Shown: positions 48,701 to 59,012 of the stretch, piece after piece
How the letters are laid out: every line of letters starts with the position of its first letter
Position numbering within the stretch: the first letter of the stretch is position 1
NCBI GenBank assembly: GCA_015039465.1
Contig: MU130157.1
Location: 152,903 to 216,902, forward strand
Length of the DNA stretch: 64,000 bases
Reading direction: 5' to 3'
Origin: Phlegmacium glaucopus
Lineage: Eukaryota > Basidiomycota > Agaricomycetes > Agaricales > Cortinariaceae
Translations under genes and position numbers: made by a program
The notes under the pieces: generated by a model
Told to the model about the DNA's origin: nothing
The model's input: only the letters and a program-made list of their open reading frames with translations
Database searches by the model: none

Positions 48701-49030
48701 TAATTCAGGTGCTGATTAAGGTGTTGATTCAGGCCTGATTTGGCCAGTTAACAGGAATCTAAAGAAATGATGAAAAAGGAGTAAAAATGAAATTGTGAAG
48801 GAAAGTGAAGTAAAAGATGATACAATATTGAAGTGAATGAAAGGTGAGTAGGTGAGTAGGTTTGGGTGCCAAATTGGGTGCTGATTTGGAGCTGATTTGG
48901 CTGATTGATGGGAATTCAAAAAACAAAGGAAAGTAAAAAAAAGTGAAAATAGAAGGAAGGTTAAACTCATATGTGGGGTGGAATATACAGTTCTGAATTT
49001 GGTTTTTGTTTTTGATTTTGGTTTGGGTTT
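45773..49030. other. AT-rich interval without recognisable genes
   Basis: Frames up to 104 codons (47934-48248) show no domain. From 46080 to 46950 the sequence is less AT-rich and may be long-decayed coding DNA. Around 47140-47340 the word CAAAGTTG recurs many times. A 45-bp inverted pair with AGCAGG and AAAGAGGAAAG lies at 47625-47665 and 48470-48512, suggesting another old palindromic element. A tRNA-like sequence is listed separately. Confidence 0.4.
47363..47432 (-). other. tRNA-like sequence (SINE head or relic)
   Basis: On the minus strand a pol III A-box-like TGTGGCTTAGTG and a B-box-like GGTTCAATTC lie at tRNA spacing. Between them TAACC/GGTTG can pair around the seven-base loop TTACCAA, with T33 in place and ACC in the anticodon position. 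The acceptor arm does not pair well, so a functional tRNA is unlikely. A similar sequence lies at 51231-51303. Confidence 0.45.
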
Positions 49031-49474
49031 TGGCAGTACTTTACCCTCCCCACACATTCAAGCAGATCTGAGCAGAATGGTCAGGATCTAAGCAGAATCC
49101 AACCAAATTCCAACCTCAGTCCAAGTAAAAAAAAAAAAAAGTATATGTGAGGTCTCTAGTCATTCCTAGTCATTCCAAGTCATTCTGAGCGGAATCCAAG
49201 CATATTCCGACTTGAAAAAAAACACCAATTCCAAGTCAATTCTGAGTCAATACTGAGTCAATTCCTAAGTATGGAGTGGTAGATACCATTGTTATCATAT
49301 TTCCAGGGCAATTGCCACAGACCTGTTGTGTTAATTGCCCAAGATTTAAGAAAGGCCAATCTTTCATAACCTAACTAGTTCTTTCATTTGTTTCATAACT
49401 CCCTGCTTTCATTTATTTCATAACCTAACATTAACTCATAACCTTCCTTAAAATAACTGATATTCCCTAACTCT

Positions 49475-49552
49475 AACAAGACCCTAACAAGACCCTAACA
49501 AGACCCTAACCAGACCCTAACCTGAACCCTAACTGAAGAACCCTAACTGAAT
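49475..49552. repeat. Telomere-like AACCCTAA/AAGACCCT tract
   Basis: Several copies of ACAAGACCCTA followed by GAACCCTAACTGA variants. This is an internal array near 10-12 bp period, not a clean telomere. Confidence 0.55.
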
Positions 49553-49918
49553 TTCTCTGAGAGGCTATAATTTGAAGTTTATGTAGGGTATTACTCAATA
49601 TAGAGCCATTTAATGAATGTGTACCTTTATTTGTTCCTAACTTATATCATATGATATATGGCATATTATAAAATAATAAGAGTGGAGGGTTATGAAAGAA
49701 ATGAAAAGGAGAGGATTATGAAAGAAATGAAATAGAGGAGGTTATGAAAGGAATAAAAAGAGCAGAGGGTTATGAAAGTAATGAAAGGAAATAAATGAAA
49801 GACCAAAGGGTTAATGAAAGTAATGGAATGAAATAAATGAAAGAGTAGAGGGTTATGAAAGAAATGAAAGAAATGAAATAATGAAATATTTGCCTTTGTT
49901 AAATCCTGGGCAATTAAC

Positions 49919-50510
49919 TAGTGTTTGGAAGTCCAGTTGCAGGACTGCAAAAAGACTGCAAAAAGACCGGACCAGACTGCAAAAGACTGGACCAGCAGTC
50001 CGGTTTTTTGGTTTTTGAGAAGCAAAGACTGGAAAAAGACCGGTTTTGAAAGACCGGTCTTCGGTCCTAGGACCGGTCTGAACTGGTAGTTTTGTAGCCC
50101 TTATTTTTTCCTTTAAAACAAGATAAAGACTGTATTTAGTGGTCAAATATTCACTGAGAAAAAAATAAAACAGTAAAAATGTATATAAAATAGTAGGAAA
50201 CAAATAATATCACCATAAAATTGTCAATTCCCAACGGAATTTAACGTTCTTGGGCTTATTCTAAAGGTATAAATCACATCTACATATTTGTCTGATGTTA
50301 TATATGAAAATATGACCAGTATTTGTCAAAAGTCCGGTCCTGGACAGTCTTGGACCAGGACTGGTCCAGGACTGCAAAAAACTGATGTGGACCAGTCCCA
50401 ATCGGTCCAGTCCGGTCTTTTGACCTTCTAGAAGCTTGGTGGACCGGTTGCGGTCCTGGTCCTGTCCAAAAATACCAAAAAACCGGACTGGACCGGACTT
50501 CCAAACACTA
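49919..50510. mobile_element. hAT-type MITE, 592 bp
   Basis: Termini TAGTGTTTGGAAGTCCAGT (left) and the complement of TAGTGTTTGGAAGTCCGGT (right). Exact 8-bp duplication CAATTAAC at 49911-49918 and 50511-50518. Both arms are packed with GGACCGGTC-like words. The same family starts again at 63904. Confidence 0.9.
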
Positions 50511-50584
50511 CAATTAACACAACAGGTCTGTGGCAATTTCCCTAGAATATGATATTGTGTGGTAGCTACTATTGGAATGAAACA

Positions 50585-50945
50585 ACCCCCCTGTACAGGG
50601 GGGGCAGCCGTCATGTGGCTATTGACATTGTTGTTGTCTGTAGAAATGAACCCCCCATACAGAGGGGGGTAACCGTCATCACCATCATCTGTAGGGATAA
50701 AATAAACCCCCCCTGTTCAGGGGTAGCCATTGTAGGTTGAAAGCATAAGGAACCCCCCTGTGGAGGGGGTGTGAAAAGGTGGTGGTGGTGGTGGTGGTGG
50801 TCTGTCAAGGCAGAGGATGGTGGTGGTGGGATCGTCATCATTGTTGTCGTACCCTGCTAGTTTTTGTTAGTGAATTGAAATAAAAATTTAATAAAAATTT
50901 AAAAAAAACCAAAACCCCCCTGGTTAGGGGGGTAGCCATCATTGT
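50585..50945. repeat. Array of five C5-7/G4-7 hairpins
   Basis: Five short perfect or near-perfect palindromes: CCCCCCTGTACAGGGGGGG at about 50586, CCCCCCATACAGAGGGGGG at about 50651, CCCCCCCTGTTCAGGGG at about 50707, CCCCCCTGTGGAGGGGG at about 50753 and CCCCCCTGGTTAGGGGGG at about 50915. Spacing is 45-160 bp, with shared neighbours such as GTAGCCATC, GTCATC and TTGTTGTTG. Similar single units occur at about 56651 and 57214. Confidence 0.7.
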
Positions 50946-51230
50946 TGTTGTTGTCATCACCATCAATGTCACTGTCATTGTTGTCATTGTTGTCGGGTCC
51001 CTGTTGTTGTCCTTGTTGGTTGTCCTTGTTGTTGTTGGTCCTTGTTGTTGTTGGTCCTTGTTGTGGTTGAGAGCTGGTGTTGTGGTGACAGACGGGTGGG
51101 TGACAGGAGAGAGAGGGTTGACAAACCCTTTTCCCAGCTGTGACTAACCCTTTTCCCTGTGTCAAATGTGGGTTGCTGGGAAGTGCCAAGTGGACGTTAC
51201 ACTTAGTGTACATACCTCATCACAGTTACA

Positions 51231-51303
51231 ACGGCTCTGTGGCCTAGTGGTCTTCATCGCTGGCTTACCTTATATAAGGCTTTGGGTTTGATTCCCAGGT
51301 ACT
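51231..51303 (+). other. tRNA-like sequence (SINE head or relic)
   Basis: A-box-like TGTGGCCTAGTGG and B-box-like GGGTTTGATTCCC at tRNA spacing. Alignment with the minus-strand sequence at 47363-47432 keeps TGTGGC-TAGTG, CTGG, ACCTTA and GGGTT-ATTC in the same order, so both may derive from one pol III element. The central stem is a CCTTATATAAGG palindrome and not a normal anticodon arm. Confidence 0.45.
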
Positions 51304-51556
51304 ATAAATTAAAATATGCTCTATTATTGGTTTACATATATATTTGTTAGTAAGAATACAAGCACTAGAATCCTATTGGGGTCTGATAGGATCCTAGTGA
51401 ATCTGCTCAGAATGGTTGGAATTTGGTCGGGATTTGGTCAGAATGATTCCGAGTCTGAGTGAAATTTGGCTGGGTTCTCACTGAGAACTCATTCTGACCA
51501 AATTCTGACCATTCTGCTCAGATTCTGCTTGGAATGTGTGAGGGAAGGTAAAGTAC

Positions 51557-52964
51557 TTGTTTAGGGAAGGTATAACCAGAGACTAGTAAGCACACTTGGT
51601 TAGAAGAGAGTAGATGAGGATGAGGATGAATATGAAAGAGTCTTTGGTGAGACTATAGCAGTTGACAGTAGGGGACAGTGACAGTAAAAGGCTGAAAAAG
51701 CGAACTTGAGGGAAGGAATTCTCTGGAATTCCACTGAGATGATGATTGTTGGGGACTAAGAAGTGAATTAAAGGGAACTACCTATCCTGGTACAAAAGAG
51801 CAGTATTTATACCCTAAGGATGAGGCTATGTAGAATGAAGAAAGATGAAGAGACAACGGCTGCGAGAAGAAAAGAACAATTAAAAAAAAAAGGAACAATA
51901 AAAAAATCTGTAAGGTGTCAAAGTGCGAGATAAAAGAAGAAAAGGCAGTGTGCATAGTCCAATAGCAAAAATATATCAACTCCATAGCCGTGTGGTCATG
52001 TCAAAAATGTGAAAGGTCCTGAGTCAACACTTGAAAGGTGCAGCCTTGTTCCCAAGAAAATACCACTTGCCCATGATCCCATGTCACGCAGCCTTGATAA
52101 CACTTGACACACTGCAAGAATAATCCTCTGCTGCTGATTCATCTGCAACTCCTGCTTAGTCATGATCCTCCTGGACTTCCTAAAGTGTCATAAAGAAGGT
52201 GGGAAGGACCCAGGTACCATGTGAATGTTGGTTTTGGCAGTGAATGATAAGATAAGAGGTAGATAATTGAGGATAGGGGACTGAGTGCAATCCAGGAGCG
52301 AGGTATGGCAAGGTAGATAGCTGAGGGGAAGACTTGTGGGTCCATAGCCACAACAACAATGACAAAGCCTTTTACATAATGGGAGATGTAGCTGATGTGT
52401 CCATAACACAGGCTGTTCTTGAAATGATGGGCCATAGATATGATCAAATGTAAGCTGATGACCAATGTGAATAGTGGATTGATTGTTTTGTTGTATCACT
52501 AGCCAAGGAATAAAAGGATGGTAGATGTGCAGGATCATGTTGATAGTGTAGATGATAGATAACATGATGAAAGACATTGTGAATAAGATGAGTGATGAGG
52601 ATGATAATGTTGAATGAATGATTTGTTGACCAGGAACACAATTCAGGGCCACTTCCAAAACAGGCAAGTGAATTCAAAGTCTGCTTTATTTTCATGATGG
52701 CAACTTTTAAGCTTTTTACCCATGCTACCAAGCAGTATTGGTGCATGATAATGTTTGTGTGCATCAGCCATCACAGTAGTATAGGATCAGATTGTGTTGA
52801 AATTATTTCAGTCTAGGGACTACAATGTGATAGACGCTAAAGAATGACTTAGAGCAAGCCTAGCAGGTTGTTTAAACTGATGATATAACTTGGGTCAATC
52901 CGATGAGGAAAGCCTCATTGTCTACCTAGCTATATACATTTCTCTTATCTACTTATCTACCTAA
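51557..52964. other. AT-rich interval with overlapping minus-strand frames, no supported gene
   Basis: Three overlapping minus frames of 101-159 codons lie between 52160 and 52764, all rich in His, Ser, Leu and Ile with no domain I know. They may be relics of an old coding element or chance. Nothing else is visible. Confidence 0.35.
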
Positions 52965-53050
52965 CACCGCTGGCAGCAGGTGGTGTTTCTGATGGAAAAA
53001 CTTATTTTTAGAAATGTTTTGTCATTTCTGATTACATTTTTCTCCCTTCT

Positions 53051-53424
53051 TGTTCACCCCCTTTGATTCAACTATAAACTTTGACCCCTTTTGTATGTTC
53101 AAGACCCATGAGTTTATTATATTTCCTTATCGTTGGTTTATATTTTCTATTTATATTTCACGACGTAAGACGAGGACCTTTCAGGACGTAAGAACCCACT
53201 TATTAGGTATCGCCCACACGACTGACTATCACCCTTTCACTACTGTTTCTTTATCACCAATCACCGCTTCTACACCGTTACCCAAACCTCATATCAGCCT
53301 TCTCGGCCTTACTATACCTCTTCAGAGCCTCAACTTGTATCCTCCTCATCTAGGTCTTTGTTCCCTTTCATGACCTTACCTCATACCTGATGGTCTCTGT
53401 TGAGGTTGCCTCGACCTGGCCTCA
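53051..53424 (+). repeat. Left LTR-like direct repeat
   Basis: Starts TGTTCACCCCCTTTGATTCA and ends at CCTCGACCTGG plus a few bases. It matches 56075-56453 over its whole length, for example CACGACGTAAGACGAGG, AAGAACCCACTTATTAGGTA and CATGACCTTACCTCATACC. Flanking CTTCT (left) resembles CTTCC after the right copy. Similarity by eye is above 80 percent. Confidence 0.65.
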
Positions 53425-54178
53425 TTGTATATTACCTTACATTGTCGAGAGGAATAACTCTTTGGGTGTTTTATGAAAGGACCTGTGTCGTCAATTTGTA
53501 AGACATACTTTTAAATATTTAAGATTTATTTAATATTCCCTGAGGGTCCCGGAGGACTACACTAAATTAGGTCTACCAGTTACGTGGTCCTACGTGATTT
53601 TCACAGTTTTAGTAAAAAGGACTATGTCAGACTCAAGTCAGACTCAGGTTCATTTTTAGACAGTCGAGTCTGAGTCGAGTCTGAGTCGAGTCTAACTTGA
53701 ACCTGACTTGAGTCTGGTTGAACCTGACTTGAGCCTGAAAACTACAAAAATGAACCTGATGAACCTAAAGTTAACCTGACCACCCCCTAATAGAATGTAG
53801 TTTTAAATCACAATTTATTACTTATTATATATTGTGTGTTGTATATTGTTTGTTATATTCCAAAAGAATCATGATAATCATCATTGAAGTTATGAAACAG
53901 ACAATGTTAAAATTTCTTAAATTTAAACTATAGATTAAAATTCGTCAACAAACAAACAAACTCAAACTTATACTTCGAGTTTTATTACGAATCCTCAACG
54001 GATTCATAACAGAATAACTCAAATTCTTTCATCTCTAAAAAGTAATCACTTCCTAGAGTTCTTGATCGATTTCATGACAACCTTATAACTTGGGATGTGT
54101 GTAACTATTCTCTTTCTAATCTATCTTCAGTCTGGACTCATCGGTTAACATGATTACTATGTATAGATGGGGGAAATA

Positions 54179-54312
54179 TGACGACCGTCGTCCACCACAA
54201 AGAAAACCTTTTTGGATAAAAATCTTTACAAAACAGTGAAGATTTTGTAAAAAGAATTCCAATGTGGTTTAATTAAGGGAATATTCCTTCAACAAAACCA
54301 CATTGAAATCCC

Positions 54313-54343
<31 letters not shown>

Positions 54344-54436
54344 ACATTGAAATCCTTCTTACATTAGTCTTTACTATTTTGTAAAGATTTTTATTCAAAA
54401 AGGTAGTCTTTGTGGTGGACGACGGTCGTCACTATA
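54179..54436. mobile_element. Palindromic MITE with central A-tract
   Basis: TGACGACCGTCGTCCACCAC at the left is inverted at the right, and the match continues through CAAAGA, CTTTTT and ATAAAAATCTTTACAAAA. An inner inverted and direct motif ACCACATTGAAATCC surrounds a run of about 30 A at 54315-54345. No coding sequence. It lies inside the LTR-flanked insertion. Confidence 0.65.
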
Positions 54437-56074
54437 TTACAACTACCTGTACACTCCGAACATTCGAGGAGTCTCCATGTTATCAAACACCCCGACCACA
54501 CCACACTCACCAGTTTCCATTTCAGATAAACAATGAAACAGTGTCAGTCAGTGTGATAGATTCATAGATAGGCTGATATCTTATTTTGTTTCGAGTAGTT
54601 ACACAGTCATCACTTAATCTTATCTTTATTCTATTTTTTTAGAGGAGATTACTCCCCCCAATGACAATAACAATGTAACAGTAAACCCAAACAACAACAA
54701 ACCCAAACACCAACAAGTACAAACACCAACCAACACAAGTACAAGTAGACACAAACAAGTATGTGGATAATATTACACAATAATCACTTTATTTTATCTT
54801 TATTTTATTTTTTATAGGGGGGGTACTTCCCCCCAATGGTAACGACCAACACCAGGAGCAACAATACCGTTGACAGTTTTACCCACCACCACCACCACCA
54901 CCACCACACTCTTTGTTTGTTACTTGAGTTATTTGTCACTACTGGTGTACACTACACCAGTGTACTAGTGTGGGGTGCGTGATTTGTTTTATGTACTAGA
55001 ACTATCGTCGTTTCGAACCATATAATATATTAAATCGTATTCACATGATAAAAAGATCATTTCAGTCTACTAAGTAAAAGACCTTAAAGATATAAGGTAT
55101 ACCTGAGGTGACCTAAGGTATACCTAAGGTGACCCTAAAGATATAAAGTACACCTTATATCCCCTTCTCATTTCTGGAGGTTGGGACCTAGTAAATATTA
55201 TTAAACAAATGTGATTAACATATATAATGAAGAATATTTATTATAAATAATAATATTGTTGAAGAGAGTATCTCTACTATTATGTCTTCGTTAATCACAT
55301 TGGAAGTTCGGTTCAAATTAAATATTTTTTTTAATATATGTTTAATAACGTAAACGAGATAAAAGACGAAATTAAGATACATTAAACTTTTCGTGATTGA
55401 ACTTTCTAACCGAGACTATAAATATTATAGTATGAAAGTAAATGAAAAAATTCACAATTTTGGAATTACTCCTATTATAAGGTACTCCAGAAATGTGATT
55501 CGGTGATTAAGGTTCGTCAGGTTAACCTGAGTTTAAATCGATCTTATGGTCGGTAAAAGTTCAAAACTCAGGTTCAAGTCAGGTTCAAGTCAGGTTCAAG
55601 TCAGGTTCATTTAACGAATCTGATGAACTTTAGACTAGACTGACGACACAGTAACCTAAGGTTAACCTAAGACTAGTCTGAATGAGTCTGAGTCAGGTTC
55701 ATTTAACGAACCTGATAAACAAATATGGGTACAAACAGGAGAAGGACGTGTCTGGTAACCGGTGTACTAATGTCTATTCGTACTAAAGTTCGTATACGAC
55801 CCAGTCCCATCTAATGTATTTTAAGGTTTTTTCTTTTAAAATTTCTACCATCTCTTAACAAAATCTTGGGACTTATACAAATTTAATATAATTAACGTCG
55901 AGAACAATTCAAATCTGTTTCCCCATTGCAGTCTCATTGAGACCTTGTCTGTCTTACCTTGGTCTTGTTCATTGTCTTTCCTTATACACGACACGACGGG
56001 TCGAGGATATTACAGGACTAAAACCTTGGTCTTCTCTTACCTTTCTGCCTTCTGGAGTCACTGAATCTCCTGTT

Positions 56075-56453
56075 TGTTCTCCTCCTTTGATTCAACTATA
56101 AGTTTTGACTCGTTTTGTATGTTCGAAGCTCATGAATTTATTATTATTCCTTATCGTTGGTTTTATATTTTCTATTTATATTTCACGACGTAAGACGAGG
56201 GTCCTGGGTCTTCCAGGACGTAAGAACCCACTTATTAGGTATCGTCCACACGACTAACTATTACCCTTTCACTACTGTTTCTTTATCAACAATACCTTTT
56301 CTACACCATAACCCAAACCTCATAGTAGCCTTCTCGTCCTTACTATGCCTCTTCAGAGCCTCAACCCACTTCCTTCTCATCTAGACCTATGTTCCCTTCC
56401 ATGACCTTACCTCATACCTCATGGTCTCTGTTGAGGCTGCCTCGACCTGGTCA
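56075..56453 (+). repeat. Right LTR-like direct repeat
   Basis: Second copy of the 53051-53424 repeat, starting TGTTCTCCTCCTTTGATTCA. Small substitutions and one short insertion (GTCCTGGGTCTTCC) separate the copies. No reverse transcriptase, integrase or gag frame is visible in the 2.6 kb between them, which is riddled with stops on both strands. Confidence 0.65.
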
Positions 56454-56579
56454 ACTTCCTTATAAGGGAATTAATTTGGTGTAACCTTAAGAAAAATGTT
56501 TTAGAAGTGACAAAACATTTCTAAAAATAGGTTTTTCCAAAAGAAATACCACCTGCTACCAGCAGTGTATAGGCCATTT

Positions 56580-57130
56580 ACAAACCCTATGACAATGACA
56601 ACAACAACATACACCATGTATGACAACAACAACAAACAATGATATGGTAACCCCCCCTGAGGGGAGGATTTTATTTATTTATTTTGTTATAATTTACTAC
56701 TGACATGTTATATAGGTTATGTACAAACTACAAACACCTACAGTGACAATGACGACAATGACATACAACAACATACCACATGAACAACACGTACAAACAA
56801 TGTGTATGAACAGGCAAACAGCATGTATGAACAGGTAAACAACAGGGTGGGGCAAACGGCACATACAACGAGGCAAACAGACACATACAATGAGACAAAT
56901 GGACACGTACAACAAGACAAACAACATGTACAAAGACACACATGACCACCAATGACGCGCATGACAACCAACAACATGCATGACCACCAACAACGTGCAC
57001 AACCACCAACAACGTGCACAACCACCAACGACATGTACAACCACCAAAGACAGGTACAATGACATGCACAACAACCAACAATGCATACGATGACACACAG
57101 GATGACTAACAATGTGTACGATGATGCGCA
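56580..57130. repeat. Minisatellite, partly 19-bp period (GTGCACAACCACCAACAAC)
   Basis: Irregular ACAACATACA words up to about 56930, then three clear 19-bp units at about 56994-57050. The minus strand stays open in all three frames (56697-57139) because the repeat lacks stop triplets; the Cys/His/Val-rich translations are not proteins. Confidence 0.65.
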
Positions 57131-58183
57131 CAACGACAACTATCCCCTCCGTTTAAGACTATGATGAGGACCACTAGGTATTTTAATTTTAATTTTAATA
57201 TATTATGGTGGCAACACCCCTCTAGTGGGCTATTTTTTTAATTTTTAGGACAGCAGCAGCATAGAGTGAAGTTATTTTATTTTATTTTAATATTTTAATA
57301 AGTTATTAGTACTAATGTGATATTGAACACAATATATATATATATATTACCAATAAAAAACCCTAATAAAAATAAAGTAAAATAGTACCTTCTAAATTGA
57401 TATCAATATTATTATTATTCTTACCTTGATATAAATCTAAGGAGACTGACAGACAAGACAGACTGGAATAATTGATTAGATTCTGAGTTCTTAAGTTCAT
57501 TATTTATGGGTTGAAATATATTCCATGTGGAATCCACATGGATTCCATATGAGGCCAAACATATTCCACATGGAATATGGGGGGGAAAGTAAAGTATTGC
57601 AGGGTTGATAAATATTTTTTTACACTTATTAATTTTATTTTGACCAGATTATTTGTAAAATAGCTTCTAATAAAATTCTCCAAAAAAGGAAACTTATATT
57701 AATAAAAAATAGATTGATTTTGAAAAATTTGAATATTATTAAATTATTATTAATATAAAGATTCAAAGATAGTGTTTTTTTTAAATAATAAGTCTAGGAT
57801 TTTTTTTTTAGGGTTGTAAACAAATTATTCAACTGTAATTGGTTTTTGTAAAATAATCAAGTAATAATAATAAGCTTTGTTATACTTATTTCATATGGGA
57901 GGGTGTGCAGAAACCAAATATGCCTCTAAGAGTAGATATTACACTAAGCATTTTAAAGCTAAAATTAAAGTAGTAATATTAAAATCAGAACAAATTGTTA
58001 TGACTTCAAAGAATTCAGATGATTCTAACTCTAGCCAGTTGTTGATACACTGACTAGACTCTGACTTGGTCAAGTAATAGTATGTGCATTGAAGTTCAGG
58101 GATTTACATAGCATAGCTACTAAGTTGAGTTACAGTGAAATGTGAAATTAAAGATCTAGACACTGAGGCAGAAGGGGACAATC
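57131..58183. other. Strongly AT-rich interval with no gene
   Basis: Holds long A/T runs, a (TA)n tract near 57330-57350, and around 57505-57600 several ATTCCATGTGGAAT-type palindromes ending in GGGGGGGAAAGTAAAGTATT. This last block resembles a terminus of the TACTTTAC element family, but I find no matching partner end. Confidence 0.4.
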
Positions 58184-59012
58184 ATTCATCTTCACTTATG
58201 ATGTAGAAAGAGAAGTTTTCTATATCTGAGATATAGAGGGGCAAACTGTTTACAAAACCAGCCTTAATCACCCTATCAAAGCCTTTCAAGAAATCCAGAT
58301 CCTCTTTAATCTGAATTAAATACATTATAAAAAATAAGAACACAGAAGGCATACAATATACATGAAGAGCTGGTGTGAATTCAAACATAGCCCTCCAGGA
58401 CCATAACTCTTAAACATTTCACCCATGTGCTTCTACAGAAAGGTCATGTTGAGTTATGAAAATAGATAAAAAACTTCATACCTCTAGCATATCCCCTACA
58501 TCAGGTGTGACTGGTTGCTGTGCCTGGGTTTATGGTTAAATATGGGTGGATAAAAGGAAGGACCTTTGGACTTACAAACAGATTATCAATATCAACCAAC
58601 TGCTCAAAGCTTGTAGGCTGAGATAATATTGCTCTAACTCTTTTAGTTTTTTTTCCTGATTTGTGATGGGTTTCTATGGGCTTTTTGCATATACCTAGGA
58701 TTTTTTTAATAGACAAGTCTTTTTAAGGCTTGAAATGGTGTTCCTGGATCTTCAGTTTACTATCTGACAACTTAGCGCCTTGCTCATATATCAATAAGGG
58801 AATGGAGTGTAACCGTTTGTATAAGATGTATTATTATTTTGAATTTGTTTGTTTATAAGGATGCTGTGGTAGAAGACAGCAATGCGGCGCAAAATAAGGC
58901 CATGGGTCACCTTGTGAGCATTGGTGAGAACCGTGTTGAAATGACTACTTAGGGATGATAGAGAAAATAGGACTTTTGGAGATATAAAATTTCTACTCAA
59001 TCTTATACTCAA
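58184..59012 (-). pseudogene. JmjC-family relic, copy C
   Basis: Segment 58184-58785 matches copy A at about 61050-61610. Shared peptides are GPGG, EFTPALHV, IKEDLD, KAGFVN and SDIENF, and in the next exon KKTKRVRAILSQPTSFEQ and FIHPYLTINPGTATSHT. One G is missing in the GGAGGG run, so the frame is broken relative to copy A. Just upstream, 58791-59012 reads HFNTVLTNAHKVTHGLILRR and IAVFYHS, which I take as a piece of the C-terminal tail of another copy. The copy stops abruptly at about 58184. Confidence 0.6.

Larger units (their letters stand above)
49031..51556. mobile_element. 2.5-kb element with TACTTTACC inverted termini, disrupted by a hAT MITE
   Basis: Left end CAGTACTTTACCCTCCCC, right end the complement of CAAGTACTTTACCTTCCCT. 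Matching continues inward for about 50 bp (CACACATTC, AAGCAGA, CTGAGCAGAATGGTCAG). A second inverted pair lies inside: CCACAGACCTGTTGTGTTAA at 49318-49345 and its complement at 50515-50540. The hAT MITE 49919-50510 sits beside this inner pair. No transposase frame remains. I could not find a clear target duplication. Confidence 0.62.
52965..56568. mobile_element. Palindromic MITE split by an LTR-flanked insertion
   Basis: The outer ends are inverted over about 85 bp: CACCGCTGGCAGCAGGTGGT at the left and the complement of CACTGCTGGTAGCAGGTGGT at the right. Both continue into GGAAAAAC-TATTTTTAG and AAATGTTTTGTCA. Just inside lie two direct repeats of about 375 bp (53051 and 56075). Without the interior the outer element would be a roughly 190-bp palindrome, so an LTR-type element seems to have jumped into its centre. 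Confidence 0.65.

Noticed and set aside
56697..57139. Three overlapping minus frames of 122-144 codons
   Set aside because: They come from a minisatellite lacking stop triplets; the translations are Cys/His/Val-rich repeats with no domain.
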